Assembly (NCBI GenBank): GCA_002385605.1
Contig: DGDU01000051.1
Location: 5,353-22,070 of the forward strand
DNA length: 16,718 nucleotides
Direction of reading: 5' to 3'
DNA from: Christensenella sp. UBA3944
Lineage (GTDB): Bacteria > Bacillota > Clostridia > Christensenellales > DTU072
Of the stretch, positions 6,592 to 14,272 are shown piece by piece (position 1 is the stretch's first letter; each line of letters starts with the position of its first letter). The notes beneath the pieces are model-generated. The model was not told where the DNA came from. It was given only the letters and a program-made list of their open reading frames with translations, and ran no database searches. The translations under genes were made by a program, and so were the position numbers.

Positions 6592-8367
6592 ATGAAGCTG
6601 TTTGATATACTGTTGCCCCGCGAGGGCATCTGCTCGGAAACTTCGTTATTTTATAAAACCATAAGCGGGGAAGCTGTTCAGGAAGATGACGGGCTGTGCT
6701 TTGAGGAAGGGGCAGCCGTTTCCTTTGAAAGCTTTTTCAATTGTTTTTCGGCAAACAAATATCACAAATATACGGATACAAGACATATCGATATCGAGCT
6801 GGATTTTACGGGAAGCTTCGAGATTGTCGTCGAGGCGGTGACCTACGGCAGGCGCAAGGTTATAGCCTCTGATACCCTGTCGGAGGGAAAAACAAGCATA
6901 TCCGTAGATATAGAGGAATGCTTTACCCCGGGATATATCTCCTTCTGCCTTACCGCTTTGAAAAAAGGAAAGCTGCTAGGCGGGCGCTATACCCGAAAAG
7001 AGCCGCCCGCGAAAAACATAAGGATCGGCATAGTAATCTGTACCTTCAGGCGCGAGGGATATGTAAAGGCTAACCTCAAAAGGATATGCGAGTACGCCGA
7101 CAAAGAGCCCATACTTAAAGATTTGCATGTTTTTGTTATAGATAACGGCAACACTCTGGATAGCTCCATAGAAAACGAAAGGGTTACCCTTATATATAAC
7201 CCAAACATAGGCGGCTCTGGCGGCTTCTCGCGCGGTATGCTGGAAGTCTACGAGAGGCGGGGCGAAGGCTTCACGCATATGCACCTTATGGACGACGATG
7301 TGGTGTTCTTTCCCGAAACGCTTGCCAAGACAGCGGCGTTTTTGTCCGTCGTAAAGCCCGAAAACAATGACGCCTGCATGGGCGCGGGCATGATGAGAAT
7401 AGACAAGCCCTACCATCAGCACGAGTTCGGGGCGTATTGGTCGGGCCTTAGGACATACTCCTACAACGGGCGTTACGACTTGCGCAGGATAAATTCCCTT
7501 CTCGACAACGAAAGGATTTACGATCCCGAATATTCGGGGTGGTGGTATATGACTATGCCCGTGCACTTTGTCGAAAAGTTCGGGCTCTCCCTGCCCTTCT
7601 TTATCAAATATGACGATGTCGAGTACTGCATAAGGGCGTGCAAGAATATCGTATTGCTTAACGGCGTGGGGGTGTGGCACGAGGCGTTCGATATCAAATC
7701 GACTTCCGACCTCGAATACTACCACAGGCGCAACGAGCTTATTCTCGCCTCAATCTACTCACCCAAGCAGAACGCCTTCAGCTACTTCCGAAAGCTGATT
7801 TTTGAAACGGCAAAGCTGCTTGTGTGCATGAAATATAACGACCTCAAGCTATGCTACAAGGGCTACGGGGACTTTCTTAAGGGCGCAGATTATTTTAACT
7901 CAATCGATCTTGAGCCTTTACACAAGGAGTTAAGGGCTCATAATGACAAGCTGTACACAAAGAAAGAGCTTTTGGAGATGACGGGGCTTGAGGATATACA
8001 GTTCACCGACATAAGCAAATCGCCGCCCTACACCCTTATGAAGCTTACGCTAAACGGCTATCTCATACCCCGCAGGCTTTACCGCTTCTGCGGGTACAAC
8101 AAAAGCGGCTTAAGGATAGCCGACGCCACCAAGCCCAAAATAAGGGCGTTTTTCTGCGCCGAAAAGGTTCTTATCTACAACAGCATAACCGAAACGGGGT
8201 ATTTCGTTACCCTAAACAAAAAAATGCTGTTTAAGTACGGGTTCAAACTGGCTTTCACGCTTATAAAACTTGTTTTCCGCTACCCGGCGGCGGCAAAAAC
8301 CTATCGGAGAAACTTCAACAAGCTTACCTCGATAGAAAACTGGAAGGGCAAAATGAAATTGTCATAG
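6592..8367 (+). CDS. GlfT2-like galactofuranosyltransferase
   Basis: This 591-residue protein matches the layout of mycobacterial GlfT2 (637 residues), the processive enzyme that adds galactofuranose from UDP-galactofuranose to cell-wall galactan. Residues 1-135 are a beta-rich N-terminal domain. Residues 143-390 are a GT-A domain with IGIVICTFRRE at 145-155 and NPNIGGSGGFSRG at 203-215. The metal-binding DDD is at 234-236, a Trp-Trp pair at 317-318 in SGWWYMTMP, the probable catalytic aspartates at Asp341-Asp342 in KYDDVEYC, and His363 in VWHEAFD. Residues from 390 onward form the helical C-terminal domain. All the signature groups I know for this family are present, so it should be active. 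The glf gene in the same locus supports the donor. The ribosome site is weak (GGGTACAGG next to the ATG). Whether it alternates 5- and 6-linkages cannot be judged. Confidence 0.88.
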   Translation: MKLFDILLPREGICSETSLFYKTISGEAVQEDDGLCFEEGAAVSFESFFNCFSANKYHKYTDTRHIDIELDFTGSFEIVVEAVTYGRRKVIASDTLSEGKTSISVDIEECFTPGYISFCLTALKKGKLLGGRYTRKEPPAKNIRIGIVICTFRREGYVKANLKRICEYADKEPILKDLHVFVIDNGNTLDSSIENERVTLIYNPNIGGSGGFSRGMLEVYERRGEGFTHMHLMDDDVVFFPETLAKTAAFLSVVKPENNDACMGAGMMRIDKPYHQHEFGAYWSGLRTYSYNGRYDLRRINSLLDNERIYDPEYSGWWYMTMPVHFVEKFGLSLPFFIKYDDVEYCIRACKNIVLLNGVGVWHEAFDIKSTSDLEYYHRRNELILASIYSPKQNAFSYFRKLIFETAKLLVCMKYNDLKLCYKGYGDFLKGADYFNSIDLEPLHKELRAHNDKLYTKKELLEMTGLEDIQFTDISKSPPYTLMKLTLNGYLIPRRLYRFCGYNKSGLRIADATKPKIRAFFCAEKVLIYNSITETGYFVTLNKKMLFKYGFKLAFTLIKLVFRYPAAAKTYRRNFNKLTSIENWKGKMKLS

Positions 8368-8369
8368 GG

Positions 8370-8398
8370 TTGCGGGCTTTATGGCGCTGTGATATACT
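8370..8398 (+). promoter_or_regulatory. Extended -10 promoter of the exporter genes
   Basis: TTGCGG (8370-8375), 17 bases, then TATACT (8393-8398) with TGA just before it (8390-8392). It begins two bases after the upstream stop codon. The leader to the GTG at 8468 is about 60 bases long. Confidence 0.75.
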
Positions 8399-8467
8399 AA
8401 ATCAGTATCATACTTACATAATGGTAAAACCTAATAACAGGTAATTTACGCAGATAAGAGGTTTTAA

Positions 8468-9265
8468 GTGGTTGCGAAACTTGTCGCGAAAACAAAAGGA
8501 ATAGGCGAACAAATAAGAAAAGACTCCATCATTCTGGGGATGATGGTCAAAAAGAATATCAAAAGGCTGTTCCGAAACTCCTGGCTTGGGGTTATCTGGA
8601 CGGTGCTAAACCCCCTTTTGAATATGCTTGTTATGGTCTTTGTGTTCAGCAGCTTTTTTAACAGGGCGGTGGACTTCCCCACCTATGTGCTTTCGGGCTA
8701 TATGACATTTAACTTCATGAGGGGCTCGACAAGCCAGGCCTTAACCTCTATCGTAAACAACCGAGGGATTATAAATAAGGTTAAAATCTCCACCCACCTC
8801 TTCCCGATGGCTGATGTGTTCACCGATCTCGTAAGCTACGGGTTTTCTTTTATCGCCCTGCTGCTCGTTATTTTGGTAAGTAAGCGGCCGATATTTTTAA
8901 CCACCCTGTTTGTGCCCGTGTATCTTATCTCGCTTATTATGTTCTCGCTCGGGCTGGCGCTCCTTCTTTCGACGCTGTATGTGTATTTCAGGGATATCAA
9001 GCACTTATACGGCGTGTTCTGCACGCTCTGGATGTACTCGACCCCCCTCTTCTGGGCGGTTGAGAATATGCGCCCCATCGTGCAATCCTTCGTGCAGTTC
9101 AACCCCATGTACTGGTATGTCACCGTATTCCGGTCGCTTATGCAGGACGGCGTTATGCCCGACGCCTTCTCCGTACTTCTCTGCTTCGGGATGGGGGCCG
9201 CCATGATGATAATCGGCGGCGCGGTATTCCGTTTCGGGCAGAAGAAATTCATTTTGTACATTTAG
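8468..9265 (+). CDS. wzm: Polysaccharide ABC-2 exporter permease, Wzm-like
   Basis: This 265-residue inner-membrane permease would, as a dimer with the next gene's ATPase, carry an undecaprenyl-linked polysaccharide across the membrane. An amphipathic N-terminus (VKKNIKRLFRNSWLGVIWTVLNPL near 28-51) is the standard ABC-2/TagG/Wzm entry, with basic residues followed by the W-x-x-L-N-P segment. About six hydrophobic spans follow, with YVYFRDI near 172-178 and TPLFWAVENMR near 192-202, both typical of the family. The product ends KKFILYI, a common permease tail. The start is the GTG at 8468, placed by AAGAGG (8456-8461). The ATPase gene starts 12 bases after its stop. TagG of teichoic-acid export is the closest alternative, but the glf neighbourhood favours a galactan. 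Confidence 0.9.
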   Translation: MVAKLVAKTKGIGEQIRKDSIILGMMVKKNIKRLFRNSWLGVIWTVLNPLLNMLVMVFVFSSFFNRAVDFPTYVLSGYMTFNFMRGSTSQALTSIVNNRGIINKVKISTHLFPMADVFTDLVSYGFSFIALLLVILVSKRPIFLTTLFVPVYLISLIMFSLGLALLLSTLYVYFRDIKHLYGVFCTLWMYSTPLFWAVENMRPIVQSFVQFNPMYWYVTVFRSLMQDGVMPDAFSVLLCFGMGAAMMIIGGAVFRFGQKKFILYI

Positions 9266-9277
9266 AGGCAAGCAAAT

Positions 9278-10066
9278 ATGGAAAACGAAAATCCTGTCCT
9301 TATAGAATTAAAAGATGTGTCGATGATGTTCCGCCTGCCCACGCAAAAGGTGGATAACATCAAGGAATTTTTCATAAAAGCGGTTACGCGCAAACTAAAA
9401 TACAGAGAGTTCCTTGCCTTAGACAACATTAACCTTACGGTCAGAAAGGGCGAATCCCTCGGGCTTATAGGCAGAAACGGCGCGGGCAAAAGCACCCTGC
9501 TTAAGATTATCGCGGGCATTCTCACCCCCACAAAAGGCAAGGTTAGCGTTAACGGCAGCATAGCCCCGCTTATTAACCTCGGCGCAGGCTTCGACCATGA
9601 GGCGACGGCGCAGGAAAATGTCTACCTTAACGGCGCTATCTTAGGCTTCAGCCGCAAGGAGATGGAAAAAAAGTATAACCGCATAGTGGATTTTTCGGAG
9701 CTTAAAGACTTCATGAATGTCCCCATAAAGAATTTTTCGTCGGGCATGCTCGCCCGCCTCGGCTTTGCCATAGCCGTCGATGTCGAGCCCGATATCCTAC
9801 TCGTGGACGAAGTGCTTGCCGTGGGTGACGCGCCTTTCCGCAAAAAGTGCCACGAGCGCATAGACGAAATGCGGAACAAGGGCACAACCTACATCTTTGT
9901 TTCACACAGCCTCGACCAGGTTAAACGCCTCTGCACGCATACAATTTGGCTCAAAAACGGCAGAATATTCATGTACGGGCCCTCCAAAGAGGTCTGCGCC
10001 GCGTATGAGGAGGACTGCAAAAAGAACCCCAATATCGAGCACGACGACTTCAGCGGGGCCTTTTAA
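9278..10066 (+). CDS. wzt: Polysaccharide ABC exporter ATPase, Wzt-like
   Basis: This 262-residue ATPase powers the Wzm-like permease. The Walker A motif GRNGAGKST is at 65-73. Then come a Q-loop region, the signature FSSGMLAR at 153-160 in place of LSGGQ (usual for Wzt and TagH), Walker B DILLVDEVLAVGD at 172-184 and the H-loop histidine at 210. An extra N-terminal stretch with KAVTRKLKYREFLAL near 34-48 is the family's gate-helix region. The protein stops soon after the nucleotide-binding domain and lacks the C-terminal carbohydrate-binding domain that recognises capped O-antigens in E. coli O9a. This fits the Klebsiella galactan-type exporter, which does not need a terminal cap. AGAGG lies about 9 bases before the ATG. 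The glf gene begins 22 bases past its stop. Confidence 0.9.
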   Translation: MENENPVLIELKDVSMMFRLPTQKVDNIKEFFIKAVTRKLKYREFLALDNINLTVRKGESLGLIGRNGAGKSTLLKIIAGILTPTKGKVSVNGSIAPLINLGAGFDHEATAQENVYLNGAILGFSRKEMEKKYNRIVDFSELKDFMNVPIKNFSSGMLARLGFAIAVDVEPDILLVDEVLAVGDAPFRKKCHERIDEMRNKGTTYIFVSHSLDQVKRLCTHTIWLKNGRIFMYGPSKEVCAAYEEDCKKNPNIEHDDFSGAF

Positions 10067-10088
10067 TACCTTTTACATAGGAGTAAGT

Positions 10089-11192
10089 ATGAAATACGAT
10101 TATCTTATAGTTGGCGCCGGGCTTTTCGGCGGTGTGTTTGCCCATCAGGCAGCAAAGGCAGGCAAAAGCTGCCTTGTCATCGAAAAAAGGCCGCACATTG
10201 CCGGTAACATCTACACTTACAACAAAGACGGCGTTAATGTGCACAAATACGGCGCCCATATCTTCCATACCTCAAACAAAGAGGTTTGGGACTATATTAC
10301 GGGCTTCGCGAGCTTCAACAATTACATCAACTCGCCCATAGCGAGGTATAAGGGCGAGGTATATAACCTGCCCTTCAATATGAACACCTTCAACAAGCTG
10401 TGGGGGGTGGTAACTCCCGCCGAGGCGAAGGCGAAAATAGAGGAAGAGCGCAAGAAAGCCGGCATAACCGAACCTAAAAACCTCGAGGAGCAAGCCATCT
10501 ACCTTGTGGGATACGAGCTGTACGAAAAGCTTGTAAAGCATTACACCGAAAAGCAATGGGGAAGGCCGTGCAAAGAGCTTCCGACATTCATAATCAAGAG
10601 GCTTCCCTTGCGATTCACCTACGACAACAATTACTTTAATGACCGCTATCAGGGCATTCCCGAGGGCGGATATACCCCCATCGTCGAGAAAATGCTAGCG
10701 GGCACCGAGGTTCTCACAAATACCGATTACTTCGAATTCATAAAAGAAAACAAGGGCATCGCCAAAAAGACCGTCTTTACGGGCATGATAGACGAGTTTT
10801 TCGGGTTCAAGTACGGGCCTCTGGAGTACCGCACGGTGAGGTTTGAAACCGAAACGCTGGACGCCGATGACTATCAGGGCGTTGCAGTCGTGAATTACAC
10901 CGACGCCGACCATCCCTATACCCGTATCATCGAGCACAAGCATTTTGAGTTTAATAAATGCCCCAAAACGGTAATAAGCCGCGAATACAGCGAAAGCTGG
11001 GAGCCGGGCAAAGAGCCCTACTATCCCGTTAACACCGCGCATAACGACGAGATTTTCGCCAAATACAAAGCATTGGCGGAGGGCCGAAAGGATATAATAT
11101 TCGGGGGAAGGCTGGGCGAGTACAAGTATTACGATATGGATAAGGTAATAGCCCGCGCCCTGGATGTGGCGAAGGCCGAACTTAAGTTGTGA
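10089..11192 (+). CDS. glf: UDP-galactopyranose mutase
   Basis: This 367-residue flavoenzyme interconverts UDP-galactopyranose and UDP-galactofuranose, supplying the donor for the GlfT2-like enzyme. The FAD-binding VGAGLFG is at 8-14, IEKRPHIAGN at 31-40 and YGAHIFHT at 54-61. Residues conserved for substrate binding are visible: Trp157 in KQWGRP, Arg171 and Arg175 in KRLPLRF, and the RYQGIPEGGYTPIVEKML segment at 186-203. An arginine in YTRIIEHKHF (Arg279) and the closing GEYKYYDMD also match. Size is normal for bacterial enzymes. The frame is open 64 codons upstream inside wzt, but AGGAG (10079-10083) and the Rossmann motif place the start at 10089. It uses reduced flavin; a dedicated reductase was not seen nearby. 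Confidence 0.96.
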   Translation: MKYDYLIVGAGLFGGVFAHQAAKAGKSCLVIEKRPHIAGNIYTYNKDGVNVHKYGAHIFHTSNKEVWDYITGFASFNNYINSPIARYKGEVYNLPFNMNTFNKLWGVVTPAEAKAKIEEERKKAGITEPKNLEEQAIYLVGYELYEKLVKHYTEKQWGRPCKELPTFIIKRLPLRFTYDNNYFNDRYQGIPEGGYTPIVEKMLAGTEVLTNTDYFEFIKENKGIAKKTVFTGMIDEFFGFKYGPLEYRTVRFETETLDADDYQGVAVVNYTDADHPYTRIIEHKHFEFNKCPKTVISREYSESWEPGKEPYYPVNTAHNDEIFAKYKALAEGRKDIIFGGRLGEYKYYDMDKVIARALDVAKAELKL

Positions 11193-11234
11193 CAAAATCC
11201 GCCGAGGTCCGCTAAAGGCTGTCCCCGGGCGGTA

Positions 11235-11263
11235 TTGACACCCCCTTTTACCCCTGTTATACT
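11235..11263 (+). promoter_or_regulatory. Extended -10 promoter of galU
   Basis: Perfect TTGACA (11235-11240), 17 bases, then TATACT (11258-11263) preceded by TGT (11255-11257). The start codon is 27 bases beyond the -10. Confidence 0.85.
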
Positions 11264-11289
11264 TAAATCAAAAGGTTAAAGGACAGTTT

Positions 11290-12147
11290 ATGAAAAAAAT
11301 TACCAAGGCCGTCATCCCCGCGGCGGGCTACGGCTCGAGATTCTTACCCGTCACCAAAGCCGTGCCAAAAGAAATGCTGGCGATAGTAGACCGCCCCACC
11401 CTGCATTACATTGTAGAGGAGGCAGCCGAAAGCGGGCTTACGGATATTCTTATAATAATCAACGAAGGCAAGGACGCCGTAAACAATTACTTCGGCGACA
11501 ACCCCCTTTACGAAAGGCTTAAATCCCACCCCAACCTTGCGGAGCTGGAAAACCTGCTAGCGAGGGCGAACATAACCTACACCTATCAGCATGTCTTAAA
11601 CGGAAACGGCGCCGCCGTGCAGCTTGCCAAAGACTTCGCGGGGGATGAACCCTTTGTCGTAATGTTCGGCGACGACCTAATCTATAACCCCCAAAACCCC
11701 TGCGCAAAGCAGCTAACCGAAGCCTACTACAAGACGGGCAAGACCATACTCGGAGTGCAGGAAATACCCCCTGCCGACGCAGTAAAGTACGGCGTAGTCA
11801 AAAAGGGCAAAGAGGAAGGGCGCTTCTGCGAGGTCAAGGGCATAATCGAAAAGCCCGCCATCGACAAACTCCCCTCCACCCTCTGCAGCCTGGGAAGGTT
11901 TTTATTGAAGCCCAACATCTTCGATGCGTTAGAGAGAGCCCCTCTTAAAAATAACGAGTTGTATCTCACCGACGCCATAGACATAATCGCAAAGGAAGAA
12001 GGCGTTGTTGCGTACAACTTCGAGGGCAGAAGGTACGACATAGGCGACAAGTTCGGCTTTATGCAAGCCAACATCGAGTACGGGTTAAGGTCGCCTTACG
12101 GACAAAAGCTAAAAGCATATCTCGAGAATCTTGTCGGCAAACTATAA
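11290..12147 (+). CDS. galU: UTP-glucose-1-phosphate uridylyltransferase
   Basis: This enzyme makes UDP-glucose from UTP and glucose 1-phosphate, the precursor of UDP-galactose and UDP-galactofuranose. The nucleotide-binding motif GYGSRFLPVTKAVPKEML is at 13-30, with Lys27. Other family segments are VDRPTLHYIVEEA at 33-45, FGDDLIYN at 126-133 with the metal-binding aspartate, a later V-K-G-I-I-E-K-P segment, and GRRYDIGDKFGFMQANIEY near the end. The length (285) is typical. One oddity: the usual G-L-G-H-A-V segment reads GNGAAV at 105-110, losing a strongly conserved histidine. AAAGGA (11278-11283) supports the start. The gene follows glf by 97 bases with its own promoter and sits before two transferase genes. 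Confidence 0.93.
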   Translation: MKKITKAVIPAAGYGSRFLPVTKAVPKEMLAIVDRPTLHYIVEEAAESGLTDILIIINEGKDAVNNYFGDNPLYERLKSHPNLAELENLLARANITYTYQHVLNGNGAAVQLAKDFAGDEPFVVMFGDDLIYNPQNPCAKQLTEAYYKTGKTILGVQEIPPADAVKYGVVKKGKEEGRFCEVKGIIEKPAIDKLPSTLCSLGRFLLKPNIFDALERAPLKNNELYLTDAIDIIAKEEGVVAYNFEGRRYDIGDKFGFMQANIEYGLRSPYGQKLKAYLENLVGKL

Positions 12148-12162
12148 TTACACATCGGCAAA

Positions 12163-13275
12163 ATGGAAACAAAGAAAGGCAAAATTAAAATAGCGCAGGT
12201 GGTTGGCAACGCCAAAACGGGCGGGGTCATCAGTTGCGTTATTAATTTTTACCGAAACATCGACAGGGATAAATTTGTATTTCACTTTTACACCTACGGC
12301 GAGTCCCCCTACGACGGCGAAATCCGCCGCCTGGGCGGGGAAGTCTTTTATATCCCCAGCGTACTTAACTTCCCCAAATCCGTTTCACAGATGGTAAAGT
12401 ATTTCAAAAACGGGGGCTACGCCGCCGTACACGCCCACCTCACCACCCTTTCGGTGGTGCCCTTGTTTGCTGCCCGCCTGGCGGGGGTAAAAACAAGAAT
12501 CTGCCACGCCCATTCGACCTCGCACAAAACAGAAAAGGTAAGGATAGTAAAAAACGCCCTCCGCCCCTTCTCCAGATTGTTCCCCACACATATAGCGGGG
12601 TGCAGCCGATATAGCTGCGAATGGCTGTACGGGAAAAGAAAGGGAGAACAAGCCTTTTTGCTCAGAAACGCCATAGATTTATCGAGGTTTTGCCCCGACG
12701 CCGAAAACTCGCAAAGGCTAAAAGCCGAATACGGGCTTTCGGGGCGCAAAGTTATAGGTTGCGTGGGGCGGTTTGTTTTCCAGAAGAATATCCCCTTTTT
12801 GGTTGAGGCCTTCGCCATGCTCGGGCTTGCCGATAAAAACGCCGTTTTGGTGCTTGTGGGCGACGGCAAAGAAAGGCCGCTAATAGAGGAGCGCATAAGG
12901 CGGTTTAACCTTGAAGGAGGGGTTATCATCCTTCCCGAAATACCCGATGTCGAAAAGTATTATGCCCTATTTGATTTGTTCGCTTTGCCGTCCAGGTTTG
13001 AGGGGCTGCCTCTTGTCGCCGTGGAAGCGCAGGCGATGGGCATACCCTGCCTTCTCTCGGACGAAATAACCCCCGAGGTAAACATTACGGGGCAATGCGA
13101 GTTTTTGCCCATAGACAGCCCGGGCGAATGGGCGGACAAGATGGGCGAGATACTGGGTGCGGCCCAAAAATACGACCTTAGGGACAGGATTTCGGACGCG
13201 GGTTACGACATAAAAAAAGAGGCTAAGCGCCTTGAAGAATTCTACCTTTCGACGGGGGAGCGGAATGGATATTAA
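12163..13275 (+). CDS. GT4-family glycosyltransferase
   Basis: This 370-residue GT-B-fold transferase resembles EpsF-like enzymes of exopolysaccharide clusters. It should add one sugar from an activated donor to a lipid-linked chain on the cytoplasmic face. The N-terminal domain starts KIAQVVGNAKTGGVISCVIN near 9-28 and contains AVHAHLTTLSVVPLFAARLAG and CHAHST. The C-terminal donor domain has GCVGRFVFQKNIPFLVEAF, VGDGKERP and the E-x7-E signature in FEGLPLVAVEAQAMGIP. The sugar and acceptor cannot be read from the sequence. No ribosome site is convincing before the ATG at 12163, which is 15 bases past the galU stop, so translation may depend on galU. Its last 11 bases overlap the next gene. 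Confidence 0.88.
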   Translation: METKKGKIKIAQVVGNAKTGGVISCVINFYRNIDRDKFVFHFYTYGESPYDGEIRRLGGEVFYIPSVLNFPKSVSQMVKYFKNGGYAAVHAHLTTLSVVPLFAARLAGVKTRICHAHSTSHKTEKVRIVKNALRPFSRLFPTHIAGCSRYSCEWLYGKRKGEQAFLLRNAIDLSRFCPDAENSQRLKAEYGLSGRKVIGCVGRFVFQKNIPFLVEAFAMLGLADKNAVLVLVGDGKERPLIEERIRRFNLEGGVIILPEIPDVEKYYALFDLFALPSRFEGLPLVAVEAQAMGIPCLLSDEITPEVNITGQCEFLPIDSPGEWADKMGEILGAAQKYDLRDRISDAGYDIKKEAKRLEEFYLSTGERNGY

Positions 13276-14143
13276 GATTCTGATTGCCTGCCATAAGCCC
13301 GCCCCCGTCATACAAAACGAGGTTTTTACGCCCATTAAGGTTGGCCGCTGCGGGGAAGGCTTCCCCGACACGATGCTTTCTGACGGCACGGGCGACAATA
13401 TTTCGGACAAAAACCCCCTCTATAACGAGCTTACCGCCGTTTACTGGGCGTGGAAAAATTACGATAAACTCGGAAGCCCCGATTATTTAGGGCTTCACCA
13501 TTACAGGCGGCACTTTATTTTCAGGGAAGGGAGTATCCCCTATTATGAAATTAAGGAAATAAACGGCGATTTTTACAAAAAATTAAATTTCTCCGAAGAA
13601 AACCTCGAGGGGCTTCTTAAAAGCGGTGATTTTATAGCGCCCATGCCGGCAAAAAGGCAGTCGGTAAGAAAGAATTTCATGCGGGCGCACGACCCCAAAG
13701 TCCTCGAGCTTGCCGAAAACATAATAAGCCGTAAATACCCCGAATATGTGCCCGCCCTGAACAAATATCTCGACGGTAAGGAAGCGTATTTTTACAATAT
13801 GTTCATATTCGATAAGGATACCTTTTTCCGCTACTCAGAATGGCTTTTCGATATCCTTTTCGAGATAGAAAACCTGGCTGACTTTCCCATCGAGCGAATG
13901 TTTATCTCCGAAAGGCTTACGGGCGTGTTTTTCACAAAGCTAATGGAAGAAGGCAAAAAGCCCGTACTTTTGCCCACGCTGTTTGTGGCGGGCAAAAAGG
14001 ATAGTTTTGCCGAAGCTCTCCGGAAAACCGGAAAAAACCTTAAGGCAAAGCAGTCGGGGCTTCTTTATTCCCTTAAGCCCATTATTGTTTATTTCATTCC
14101 CGATTTCGTTATGCGCCTGAAGCGGGCGCGCAAGTGCAAATAA
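13265..14143 (+). CDS. DUF4422 capsular-polysaccharide glycosyltransferase-like protein
   Basis: This 292-residue protein carries a DUF4422 domain, found in capsule and exopolysaccharide loci and thought to be a glycosyltransferase. Visible family marks are KILIACHKP at 4-12, GDNISDKNPLYNELT at 43-57, VYWAWKN at 59-65 and YLGLHHYRRHF at 74-84. A D-G-K-E-A-Y-F-Y-N-M-F-I-F segment in the middle is the second typical motif. A basic C-terminal region (about 250-292) includes a hydrophobic stretch, YFIPDFVMRLKRARK, that could touch the membrane. The ATG at 13265 lies inside the end of the GT4 gene (11-base overlap), with GGGGGAG just upstream, so the two are translationally coupled. A longer in-frame start at 13232 is less likely. 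The transferred sugar is unknown. Confidence 0.85.
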   Translation: MDIKILIACHKPAPVIQNEVFTPIKVGRCGEGFPDTMLSDGTGDNISDKNPLYNELTAVYWAWKNYDKLGSPDYLGLHHYRRHFIFREGSIPYYEIKEINGDFYKKLNFSEENLEGLLKSGDFIAPMPAKRQSVRKNFMRAHDPKVLELAENIISRKYPEYVPALNKYLDGKEAYFYNMFIFDKDTFFRYSEWLFDILFEIENLADFPIERMFISERLTGVFFTKLMEEGKKPVLLPTLFVAGKKDSFAEALRKTGKNLKAKQSGLLYSLKPIIVYFIPDFVMRLKRARKCK

Positions 14144-14153
14144 CCCGCCCCGA

Positions 14154-14183
14154 TTGACAAAAGCATTATACCGATGCTATAAT
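14154..14183 (+). promoter_or_regulatory. Strong extended -10 promoter of the initiating transferase
   Basis: Perfect TTGACA (14154-14159), 18 bases, then perfect TATAAT (14178-14183) with TGC just before it (14175-14177). It has the best consensus of the four promoters in the locus. It drives an unusually long leader of about 80 bases. Confidence 0.9.
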
Positions 14184-14198
14184 TGCATGAGAAGCGAT

Positions 14199-14249
14199 AA
14201 GGGCAGTGTTACGGGATTTGGTTCCCCTTTATTTTTTCTCGGAAGCCCT
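14199..14249 (+). promoter_or_regulatory. Possible attenuator-like leader structure
   Basis: In the leader, AAGGG (14199-14203) can pair with CCCTT (14225-14229) just ahead of a T-rich tract (14228-14239), a weak terminator-like form. The inner GGGA (14213-14216) and TCCC (14223-14226) can pair instead. AGGGC (14200-14204) can also pair with GCCCT (14245-14249), which would exclude the first structure. Stems are only 4-5 bp, so this is tentative. Confidence 0.25.
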
Positions 14250-14272
14250 AAACGCATGATTACGAGGTAAAA

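Noticed and set aside
6976..7725. 249-codon minus-strand frame inside the GlfT2-like gene
   Set aside because: It lies antisense to the catalytic GT-A domain; the sense strand carries all family motifs.
9897..10088. In-frame upstream extension of glf into wzt
   Set aside because: The extension lacks homology and a ribosome site; AGGAG and the VGAGLFG motif set the start at 10089.
11230..11236. GGCGGTA resembling the ops element of enterobacterial capsule leaders
   Set aside because: The match stops after seven bases, it sits upstream of the galU start site, and RfaH-ops control is not expected in Firmicutes.
13232..13264. Upstream start for the DUF4422 gene
   Set aside because: It has no ribosome site and the residues it adds precede the conserved family N-terminus; the ATG at 13265 has GGGGGAG.
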